Of a DNA stretch of 64,000 nucleotides, positions 55,212-61,828 are shown piece after piece. The notes under the pieces are model-generated. The model was not told where the DNA came from. It made no database searches and saw nothing but the letters and a program-made list of their open reading frames with translations. The stretch is from Alphaproteobacteria bacterium. Its GTDB lineage: Bacteria > Pseudomonadota > Alphaproteobacteria > Caulobacterales > Maricaulaceae. The translations under genes and the position numbers were made by a program. The stretch spans positions 78,322-142,321 of the forward strand of contig WGNG01000011.1 in assembly GCA_016124675.1 (NCBI GenBank), in the 5' to 3' direction. How positions within the stretch are numbered: the stretch's first letter is position 1; each line of letters opens with the position of its first letter.

Positions 55212-55242
55212 GGCGCCGCGCGTCACGACCGAACTTGGAAGT

Positions 55243-55279
55243 CACTTACCCGGCAAAACGACGCCTTGCCGGGTAAGTG
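55243..55279 (+). terminator. Long hairpin after peptide gene 1
   Basis: CACTTACCCGGCAA and TTGCCGGGTAAGTG form a perfect 14-bp stem with a nine-base loop, 31 bases after the stop codon. It is followed by an AT-rich run (GATTTAAATTAAAT). It would stop and protect the short mRNA. Confidence 0.7.
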
Positions 55280-55312
55280 GATTTAAATTAAATGCAAATT
55301 CCAGACCTGTTA

Positions 55313-55341
55313 AATCAGTCTTCTACATTTGGAGACTGATT
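55313..55341 (-). terminator. Hairpin downstream of the permease gene
   Basis: AATCAGTCT and AGACTGATT form a nine-base-pair stem with an 11-base loop in the AT-rich space between the permease stop (55428) and peptide 1. On the minus strand it could end the EF-hand/permease transcript. The 216 bp of 55212-55427 hold no gene. Confidence 0.45.
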
Positions 55342-55427
55342 ATATTTGATAAGGTGCAAAATATTTCTCTTAAATTCCTGACTGGATCAAGCTTTCCTGG
55401 TCCGCCAGTGCGATCGAATTTTGGGAA

Positions 55428-57803
55428 TCACCCACGCAGCAGGGCGGCCGGGCTCATGCGCGCGATCATGACGGCGCCCAGAGCGAAGACGAGCAGCACC
55501 GGCGCCAGCAGGATCAGGCCGGCTGCAGCGATCGCCGCCGCCTCGGCCATGGGCCCTGCGCCCGCCAGCGCGCCGACCGAGCGCCAGGCCGGGCCGGAGA
55601 CGGCGCTCACCCCCGCCGCCGCCGCAAGGCCTGCCGCGCCAGCCAGCAGAACCGGGAACAGCGCCTTGACAGCCAGACCGGCAGGCCGCGCGCCCAGAGC
55701 CAGCCTGACAGCCAGGCCCTGACGCCGGGTGGCGAGCGTTTGCAAGGCAAGCGCCGCGGCCACCACCAGGAACACCGCCGCCAGCCCGCCCGCCGCTGCA
55801 GCCAGCAGGCTGGCCATGCGCCGCTCGCGCTCATAGGCGCGCGCTCCGATTTCGGCCTGCGTGCGCGGCGGCTCCCGCACCGCCGGCCCGGCGAACGCCA
55901 TCGCCTCCGCCATCAGCGCACGCGCCCGCGCCGGACTGACCCCGGGGCGCAGGCGCACGAGGACGCGGCCCAACGGTGCTCCCGTGCGATCCTGCACGGT
56001 GGAGCGTGCCGAACCTGTCAGGTGCACTTGGGGATCCTCGCTTATCGACAGTTTGGTGCGGCGCGACTGAGCGGCGACGGCGCGAACCAGACAGGCTGCA
56101 CCGTCGTCGAAGCCATAATGGAGGTGGCGGCCTGGCAGATCCGTGAGCGGTCCGTCATAGAGGCGGCGCGCGGCGGCTTCGTCGATCACCGCCTGACAAT
56201 AGGGCGCGTGTCCCTGCTGAGGCCACTCGCCCGCCAGCAGGGCCGCGCCCTGAAAGCGCGGCCACACATCGTCTCCGGTCAGGACGCTGAGCTGAACCAG
56301 ATCACGGTCGCCCAGCCGCATCGGCCAGTTCAGGGCGAACGTGTCGAAAAAGGACCAGTTGACGATGATCGCCTCTTCCACCTCGGGACGGTCCATCACA
56401 TGGGCGCGCAGGCGGCGTGCGGCCTCCTCAGGCAAAAACGGCGTGACCCAAACGCGGTCATCATCGGGGGCAAGCCTGGCGCCGGCGCGCATTTCGCCTT
56501 CGAACAGCATGGCGGCGTAGGCGAGGCTGGCCGCCCCGCCCGCCAGCACGGCCAGGCCGGCGGCGAGCGTCAGGCTGGCGCGCAGGCTCTGGCCGGGCGG
56601 GGTGAAGGCCAGCCGGGCGGGCGGGGTGAGCCACAGCGGCGCGAGGGCGGCCAGGACCGCCGCCAGGACCAGCACGCCCGCCAGCGCTGCGCCCGCGAGT
56701 ACATCGGCGCCCAGCGCGTCCGCACCGGACTTGCCGAGCGCCTCCATCACGGGGCCGGCTGCCTGCCCCGCGCCCGCCAGCACGAGGCCGCCCGCCACCG
56801 CCAGCACGGCCGCTGCAGCGAGCGCGAGGCGCAGCGCGATTTCGCCCGGCGCCGCGCCCAGCATGACCCGCACGCCCAGCGCCTGGCGGCGCCGCGCGAC
56901 CCACCCCGTCACCAGAAGGCCGAGCGCCAGCGCCGCCCCGCCCATGGCCGCCACAGCGCCGACTGCCGCAGCGTAGAATTCCAGCGCCTGGCCGGTCTGA
57001 ATCATTTGCAAATCCCCGAACCGGGCGGATGCCGACCGGATTCGCGCGCCCGCAGCGGGTTCAAGCCGGGGGATGAAAAAAGGCGCGGCTGCGCCCAGCC
57101 GCCCCGCCAGCGAGCCCGAAAGCGACGGCGCCAGCTCGCGTTCGGTGTCGTCCAGCGCGCCCCGTGCACGAACATAGACCGCAGCCGTGTCGTCGCGAGC
57201 CGGGCGCCCCATGGCAAACACATGGTCTGCGAGGACCAGGGCCTCATACTGGATGTGGTCGCCCGGCGCGGGGTCCTCAATCACACCCAGAACCGGCAGG
57301 CGGCGGGGGCCGATGTCCACTTCGCGGGGGGGAACACCGCCGGCTACCGCCAGGCGCAGCGCGCCGCTGCGCGTCAGCCATACGCCCTGATCATCCGGCA
57401 GGCCGGTCAGTCGCCGCCCCGCCTGGCGCACCTCGAAGAAGCCGGGGAAGCGGGCCTCCACCGCCAATGTCTCCAGCACGACACGCTCGGCGGCGTCGCC
57501 GATCTGGGAGGCGCCGGGCGCGGCAGCAATCCAGGTGGCGTCCAGCACGGCCAGACCCGATTGCCGGGCGGTTTCAGCCAGATCCGGATTGAGCAGCCTG
57601 AAGGTCACGCCGCCAGTGCTGGCGGCCGCAATGTCTGGCCGCATCTGCGCCAACACCCGATAAATCTGCGCGTGATGGGGCAAGGCCCGGTCGCCCGCCA
57701 GATCTGCCGCCGCACTGGCCCACAGCACCGCCCCGGCGCCCAGACCGAACACCAGCGCCAGCGCCGCCGCGAGAAGCGTGATCAGGCCATGGAGTGCTGG
57801 CAT
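55428..57803 (-). CDS. ABC transporter permease with two FtsX-type modules
   Basis: This 791-residue permease has no ATPase domain. An N-terminal helix (about 8-32) is followed by a large periplasmic domain of about 240 residues. A group of helices (about 275-450) comes next, then a second periplasmic domain and a final three-helix group (about 670-785) ending ARMSPAALLRG. The two FtsX/MacB-like cores contain the usual RRRQALGVRVMLGA and RRQGLAVRLALGA turns that contact the ATPase. It follows the EF-hand gene EFc by 18 bp. The likely partners are the ATPase and adaptor at 59847-61810. Confidence 0.85.
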   Translation of the reverse strand: MPALHGLITLLAAALALVFGLGAGAVLWASAAADLAGDRALPHHAQIYRVLAQMRPDIAAASTGGVTFRLLNPDLAETARQSGLAVLDATWIAAAPGASQIGDAAERVVLETLAVEARFPGFFEVRQAGRRLTGLPDDQGVWLTRSGALRLAVAGGVPPREVDIGPRRLPVLGVIEDPAPGDHIQYEALVLADHVFAMGRPARDDTAAVYVRARGALDDTERELAPSLSGSLAGRLGAAAPFFIPRLEPAAGARIRSASARFGDLQMIQTGQALEFYAAAVGAVAAMGGAALALGLLVTGWVARRRQALGVRVMLGAAPGEIALRLALAAAAVLAVAGGLVLAGAGQAAGPVMEALGKSGADALGADVLAGAALAGVLVLAAVLAALAPLWLTPPARLAFTPPGQSLRASLTLAAGLAVLAGGAASLAYAAMLFEGEMRAGARLAPDDDRVWVTPFLPEEAARRLRAHVMDRPEVEEAIIVNWSFFDTFALNWPMRLGDRDLVQLSVLTGDDVWPRFQGAALLAGEWPQQGHAPYCQAVIDEAAARRLYDGPLTDLPGRHLHYGFDDGAACLVRAVAAQSRRTKLSISEDPQVHLTGSARSTVQDRTGAPLGRVLVRLRPGVSPARARALMAEAMAFAGPAVREPPRTQAEIGARAYERERRMASLLAAAAGGLAAVFLVVAAALALQTLATRRQGLAVRLALGARPAGLAVKALFPVLLAGAAGLAAAAGVSAVSGPAWRSVGALAGAGPMAEAAAIAAAGLILLAPVLLVFALGAVMIARMSPAALLRG

Positions 57804-57821
57804 GCGTGCACTCGGGGCCGG

Positions 57822-58262
57822 CTAGCCGGGCGAGCCGGACAGCGCCTGCCGCGAATGGGCCCGGCGCGTCCATTCGAGCATTTCCTCAAGCGTGACCTCC
57901 CCGTCGCCATCGAGATCATAACGCTGAAAAAAGGCGTCGATGGCTGGCCCGCCGGTCAGTGGATCACCGCCAGAATCCGACATTGAAAAACTGTCCACAT
58001 TCTCCAGCTCGGACCGAGTGATCACGCCGTCCCGGTTGCGGTCCAGCAAGCCGAAGACCCTCTCAACGCTGGTAGCGGTCTGCCGAGGCATCTCTTCCCT
58101 GCCAGTACGCGGCGCGGAGGCCTGATCCATCCCGGCCCGGTCTGACCTGGTGGCGCCGGGCTCGTTCGCTGCGCTCCCGGGACGATCACAGGCTACAAGG
58201 GCGAGGGCGGCCAAGGCTACCAGTCCGGCCATGGCGTACGTACGTGTGGGGGCATGCGTCAT
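57822..58262 (-). CDS. EF-hand lipoprotein EFc (peptide locus module 2)
   Basis: The protein has 146 residues from the ATG at 58262, with lipobox LVAC. A spacer rich in Pro, Ser and Arg leads to the EF-hands DRNRDGVITRSEL and DLDGDGEVTLEEM. The first hand is preceded by ERVFGLL and the second by FFQRY, the same frame as in EFd. It stands directly before the permease gene, so it is probably co-transcribed with it. A small hairpin TAGGGG/CCCCTA lies just upstream at 58292-58311. Confidence 0.87.
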   Translation of the reverse strand: MTHAPTRTYAMAGLVALAALALVACDRPGSAANEPGATRSDRAGMDQASAPRTGREEMPRQTATSVERVFGLLDRNRDGVITRSELENVDSFSMSDSGGDPLTGGPAIDAFFQRYDLDGDGEVTLEEMLEWTRRAHSRQALSGSPG

Positions 58263-58490
58263 GATTGCTCCGAAATCCAAAAGACTCAACTTAGGGGCGG
58301 CTCCACCCCTAGCGCCCTTTCGGACGCCTGATCCGCGCACGATGCCTTCAACTGACAGGGCGTAAACGAGCGGTAAATCCGCTCAAGAAACAGCACCAAA
58401 TCCGCTGAGGGGCTCTTTCAAGAGTGGCCATCTCGGCGTGGGCACCAATGACCGCTTATGATCAACCCCAAGGATGGGCGTGCAGCCCAG

Positions 58491-58895
58491 CTACTGAAGC
58501 CTCCCAGCGGCTACCTCCTCCCCATAATGCCGGCGCGTCGCCTCTGTCATCTCCTCGCGAGTTACGCGACCGTCGCCGCTGAGATCAAATTGCTGCAAGA
58601 AGAAATCGACAGATTCCGCCTCGGACAGCATCTGTCCAGTCCGTGTGTCCATAGTGACAAATCCATCTACCGCCTCCAGTTCAGCCCGAGTGATCACACC
58701 GTCCTGATTGCGGTCAAAGGCGGCGAACGCCCGCTCGATGCCGGCCGCAATTTCGGGTGGCAGTTCAGCTTCAGCAGCGCGCGGCGCGCCGTTTTGACCA
58801 GTGTCGTTCCGGTCTGGGCCGCATCCTGTCATGGCCAATGCAGCGATGGTTATAAGGCAGGGCGCACCCAACCCCTTAAGCGGGAATTTCAACAT
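58491..58895 (-). CDS. EF-hand lipoprotein EFd (peptide locus module 2)
   Basis: This 134-residue lipoprotein has lipobox MTGC (Cys25). The EF-hands are DRNQDGVITRAEL and DLSGDGRVTREEM, with the segments ERAFAAF and FFLQQF before them, which makes it a clear paralogue of EFc. The C-terminal tail is short. The gene is divergent from peptide 2 with 196 bp of AT-rich DNA between, repeating the module 1 arrangement of EFb and peptide 1. Confidence 0.88.
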   Translation of the reverse strand: MLKFPLKGLGAPCLITIAALAMTGCGPDRNDTGQNGAPRAAEAELPPEIAAGIERAFAAFDRNQDGVITRAELEAVDGFVTMDTRTGQMLSEAESVDFFLQQFDLSGDGRVTREEMTEATRRHYGEEVAAGRLQ

Positions 58896-59091
58896 CTCTT
58901 TCCACCTTAAAAGCCAAGCCGACAGCCTGCCAAACTTAATTCAAGGATGCAAGCGAATATAAATGAGGCGTTTTTTTCTTCCTTGAATTGCTTTTGATAG
59001 TTGACTCTGGTTGCATGGTCGCCATAGCTTTAGCTTGCGCATCAGGTATTTTTCGCTTTTTAGGGTGCGCATTAAATGGGAGGAGACCCAA
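58896..59091. promoter_or_regulatory. AT-rich divergent promoter region, module 2
   Basis: This region is low in GC with TTTTTTTCTTCC and TTTTTCGCTTTTT runs. On the plus strand TTGACT followed after 17 bases by ATAGCT is a promoter candidate for peptide 2, and GGGAGGAG is a strong ribosome-binding site seven bases before its ATG. It parallels the module 1 spacer 54830-55016 in position and composition. Confidence 0.5.
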
Positions 59092-59298
59092 ATGTCACGC
59101 ATTATCACACTTGGGCAAGCACTCGCTTGCTCAGCTCTACTCGCCCTGTCTGCGGCTGCCGCTCCCCGAGCCATGGCGGAAGATACGCAGGTGTGTACTA
59201 CCTTTCAGGTGTGCATTAACTTGTTGATTATCTCTTTTTGCTGGTCGGAGACGACCTGCTCGGGTGGCCCCGGCGGTGAAAACGACGAAATCACCTGA
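59092..59298 (+). CDS. Small secreted cysteine-spaced peptide 2
   Basis: This 68-residue precursor has a signal peptide (LGQALACSALLALSAAAA, cut after AMA at residue 29) and a mature part of 39 residues. The cysteines are spaced C-x5-C-x8-C-x5-C, exactly as in peptide 1. Around them the pattern is C-T-T-F-Q-V-C, then N-L-L-I-I-S-F and C-W-S-E-T-T-C. The end GGPGGENDEIT is Gly/acidic. GGGAGGAG before the ATG predicts high translation. It is probably a tandem duplicate of peptide 3, sharing its signal peptide. Confidence 0.82.
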   Translation: MSRIITLGQALACSALLALSAAAAPRAMAEDTQVCTTFQVCINLLIISFCWSETTCSGGPGGENDEIT

Positions 59299-59339
59299 TT
59301 TATCGCGGTCATCCATCTGGTTTTCTATGTCATATCACG

Positions 59340-59367
59340 CGCCGATCAGGATCAGTCCTGGTCGGCG
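59340..59367 (+). terminator. Hairpin after peptide gene 2
   Basis: CGCCGATCAGGA and TCCTGGTCGGCG form a 12-bp stem (one T-G pair) with loop TCAG, followed by TTTG. It lies about 40 bases after the stop, as for the other two peptide genes. Confidence 0.65.
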
Positions 59368-59377
59368 TTTGTCCAAT

Positions 59378-59395
59378 ATTGATTGGCCAATCAAT
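59378..59395. promoter_or_regulatory. Perfect 18-bp palindrome upstream of peptide 3
   Basis: ATTGATTGGCCAATCAAT is a perfect palindrome in AT-rich DNA, 122 bp before the peptide 3 start and 11 bp after the peptide 2 hairpin. Its size and symmetry fit a dimeric repressor operator. The GCCAATCA half recurs in the hairpin after peptide 3. Confidence 0.45.
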
Positions 59396-59516
59396 TTAAA
59401 TTTTCGCCCTTTTAGAAAGGCTATGGTTGCCTTGGGTCACTTTTCGCCCCCATTCTCTGCGTGAGCATTGAGCTTTTTATTCTCAAGTGATGCGCGCTAC
59501 GGAAAGGAAATCCAAC

Positions 59517-59735
59517 ATGTCACCCATCACAAACCTCGAGCAGGCGCTGGCTTGCTCTTCACTACTCGCTATGTCTGTCGCTTCGGCGCCCCGCGCATTG
59601 GCGCATGAGGCGCCACAGAATTGTTACACCGTTACAATTTGTGTGTTTTTGATATTTACCACTTGGTGCGGGACCGAGACTGTCTTCGATGGCGGTGGCG
59701 GTAGCGGTGGCGGCGAAGACGACCAAATAGACTGA
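59517..59735 (+). CDS. Small secreted cysteine-spaced peptide 3
   Basis: This 72-residue precursor has a signal peptide (LEQALACSSLLAMSVASA, cut after ALA at residue 29) and a 43-residue mature peptide. The spacing C-x5-C-x8-C is kept, but the fourth cysteine is replaced by Phe (C-x5-F), leaving three cysteines. The end is a DGGGGSGGG run then EDDQID. GGAAAGGA is the likely ribosome-binding site. The odd number of cysteines is unlike peptides 1 and 2 and could allow intermolecular bonds or mark decay. Confidence 0.82.
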   Translation: MSPITNLEQALACSSLLAMSVASAPRALAHEAPQNCYTVTICVFLIFTTWCGTETVFDGGGGSGGGEDDQID

Positions 59736-59778
59736 TTGAGTGTGTTGCGGCCATCCATCTGGATTGTGCCGCCAGATT

Positions 59779-59808
59779 GCGCCAATCAGGCCAATGCCTG
59801 ATTGGCGC
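59779..59808 (+). terminator. Perfect hairpin after peptide gene 3
   Basis: GCGCCAATCAGGC and GCCTGATTGGCGC form a perfect 13-bp stem with loop CAAT, 44 bases after the stop. It also lies 38 bases before the adaptor start codon, so it may attenuate read-through into the exporter genes. Confidence 0.7.
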
Positions 59809-59846
59809 GCCTTGACTTCCACCGCAAGGCATCGGCTAATTCTCTC

Positions 59847-61136
59847 ATGACGCTATTGTTCAAAGCGGAAGACCAGCGAGCGCCCGCCCTCCACGAGCAG
59901 GATCGGGTGCGGCGCACCGTGCCGCGCGCGGTCTGGGCCGGGCTGGTGGCATTGGCCGTATTGGCGGCCGGCGCAGCGGCCTGGGGCGCGGGCGTGTTTG
60001 ATGTGCGCCTGTCGGCTGACAGCGTAGTGATTGCACAGGTTGAGCGCGCCGCGTTTGCGCCGACCATTTCGGCCACCGGCCAGGTGGTGAGCGAAACCAG
60101 CCTGTCGGTCACGGCGCCCGAAGGCGGCAATGTCGCCGCTCTGGTGCGCCGCAATGGCGAAGAGGTTGAAGCGGGCGACATCATCCTGGAGCTGCGCAAC
60201 CCGGCACTGGAGCGCGAGGTTGGCAATGAGCTCAGCCGTATCCAGCGCGACATCACCGCGCTTGAAGCCCAGCTGACCGAGCTCGACGGTCGGGTCAACG
60301 AGGCGGAGCGGGCGGTGCGCGCGCGCGCGTTCGATTACCAGCAGGCGCGCAATGAGCTCGATCGCAACACCGTGCTGGAAGAGCGCGGCTTCGCCTCGCC
60401 CGCCCGCATGACGCGCCTGCGCGACGAGGCGGAATTTCACGAGCGTGAACTGGCCATCGCCACGCGCCAGCTCGCCGAGGCGCGCGAGCAGACGGGGGTG
60501 CGGCGCGCGCGGCTGAATGAGGCGATCGAGGCGCTGACGGGCCTGCGCCAGCAGACCGCGGCGCGCCTGGAAGCGCTGAACGTGCGCGCGCCCGCCAGCG
60601 GCGCGATCTCCGGCCTGACGCTGAACGCCGGCGCGCCCGTGGCGCCGGGCGAGGTGCTGCTGCGCCTGTCCGGCGGGGATGTGGACGCCATCGACGCGCG
60701 GGTGTTCGACACGGTGGCCGGCCGGGTGGTGGAGGGCGCGGCGGCGCAGCTCGCCGAAGCCCCCGAGGCGCGCCTGCAGGTCACGTCCATCGATCCGGAG
60801 ATCCGCGAGGGCGTGGTGCACATGCGCCTGGATTTCGACGGCCCGGCCCCGGACGGGCTGCGCGCCGGTCAGTCGGTTCAGGTGTCCATCGCCGCCGGGC
60901 CGGAGCGCGAGACCGTGCTGGCGCCCTTTGGCGAGCTGGTCGGGCCGGACACCGCCTGGGTGTTGGACCCCGGCGGACGCATCGCGCGCCCGGCGCCGGT
61001 GCGTCTGGGCGACCGGGCCGGCGGCGAGGTGGAGATTTTGGCCGGGCTGGAGCCGGGCCAGCGCGTGCTGGTGTCCGGTCCGCGCCCCCTGGACGGGCTG
61101 GCGCGGGTGCGCATCACCGGACAGATCGAACGATGA
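59847..61136 (+). CDS. HlyD/MacA-like periplasmic adaptor
   Basis: The protein has 429 residues from the ATG at 59847. One membrane anchor lies at about 25-47. A lipoyl half-motif (SVTAPEGGNVAALVRRNGEEVEAGD) follows. A coiled-coil hairpin of about 130 residues carries heptads rich in Glu, Arg and Leu, and the second lipoyl half is RAPASGAISGL. Beta-barrel and membrane-proximal domains complete the fold. Such adaptors bridge an inner-membrane ABC transporter to an outer-membrane channel. It overlaps the ATPase gene by four bases. No outer-membrane TolC homologue is in view. Confidence 0.9.
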   Translation: MTLLFKAEDQRAPALHEQDRVRRTVPRAVWAGLVALAVLAAGAAAWGAGVFDVRLSADSVVIAQVERAAFAPTISATGQVVSETSLSVTAPEGGNVAALVRRNGEEVEAGDIILELRNPALEREVGNELSRIQRDITALEAQLTELDGRVNEAERAVRARAFDYQQARNELDRNTVLEERGFASPARMTRLRDEAEFHERELAIATRQLAEAREQTGVRRARLNEAIEALTGLRQQTAARLEALNVRAPASGAISGLTLNAGAPVAPGEVLLRLSGGDVDAIDARVFDTVAGRVVEGAAAQLAEAPEARLQVTSIDPEIREGVVHMRLDFDGPAPDGLRAGQSVQVSIAAGPERETVLAPFGELVGPDTAWVLDPGGRIARPAPVRLGDRAGGEVEILAGLEPGQRVLVSGPRPLDGLARVRITGQIER

Positions 61137-61810
61137 CTCTGGCCCTGGAGCTGGACGAGGTCTGGAAATACTACCGCACACGTCATGTCGAGACGGCCGC
61201 CCTGCGCGGCGTCACCCTGAGCGTGCCGCGCGGCGAGTTTCTGTCCATTGTCGGCCCGTCCGGCTCGGGCAAGTCGACACTAATCTCGGTGATGGGCCTG
61301 TTGGAGCGTGCAGACCAGGGCCGCGTGCGCTTGCTTGGCGAGGACGTGACGCGCCAGAGCGCGGGCGGGCTGGCGCGGCGGCGGCGCGCGCATATCGGCT
61401 TCATCTTCCAGGCCTTTCACCTGATCCCCGACATGATGGTTCTGGACAATGTCGCCCTGGCGCTGGAGGGCATCCAGCCCAGCCGCCGCGTGCGCCGGGC
61501 GCGGGCGATGGCGGCGCTGGAGCGCCTGGGCGTCGCCCATCGCGCCAGGCATCTGCCCACCGAGCTGTCGGGCGGCCAGCAACAGCGCGTCGCCTGCGCG
61601 CGCGCCATGGTGCGCGAACCGGCCTTGCTGATCTGCGATGAGCCCACCGGCAATCTCGACAGCGAATCCGCCGCCCTGGTGCTCGACGCGGTGGAGGCGA
61701 TTCACGCCTCGGGCGCCACCGTCCTCCTCGTCACCCACGATCCCGCGCTCGCCGCGCGCGCCCAGCGCACCGTGCGCCTCGACAGCGGCAGGATCGAAGC
61801 GGGCGGGTGA
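61133..61810 (+). CDS. ABC transporter ATPase, MacB/LolD-like
   Basis: The protein has 225 residues. Walker [10 protein letters not shown] lies at 41-49, with a Q-loop in [17 protein letters not shown]. The signature is [15 protein letters not shown], Walker B is [12 protein letters not shown], and the switch His is in VTHDP. The subfamily powers FtsX-type permeases that move substrates from the inner membrane or periplasm outward. There is no permease next door, so the orphan double-FtsX permease at 55428-57803 is the natural partner. Confidence 0.93.
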   Translation: MTLALELDEVWKYYRTRHVETAALRGVTLSVPRGEFLSIVGPSGSGKSTLISVMGLLERADQGRVRLLGEDVTRQSAGGLARRRRAHIGFIFQAFHLIPDMMVLDNVALALEGIQPSRRVRRARAMAALERLGVAHRARHLPTELSGGQQQRVACARAMVREPALLICDEPTGNLDSESAALVLDAVEAIHASGATVLLVTHDPALAARAQRTVRLDSGRIEAGG

Positions 61811-61828
61811 ACGCGCTAGGTCTTGGCG

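Noticed and set aside
55740..57986. 748-codon plus-strand frame opposite the permease
   Set aside because: It is rich in Arg, Gln and Gly with no domain pattern. The minus-strand frame has clear transmembrane and FtsX features.
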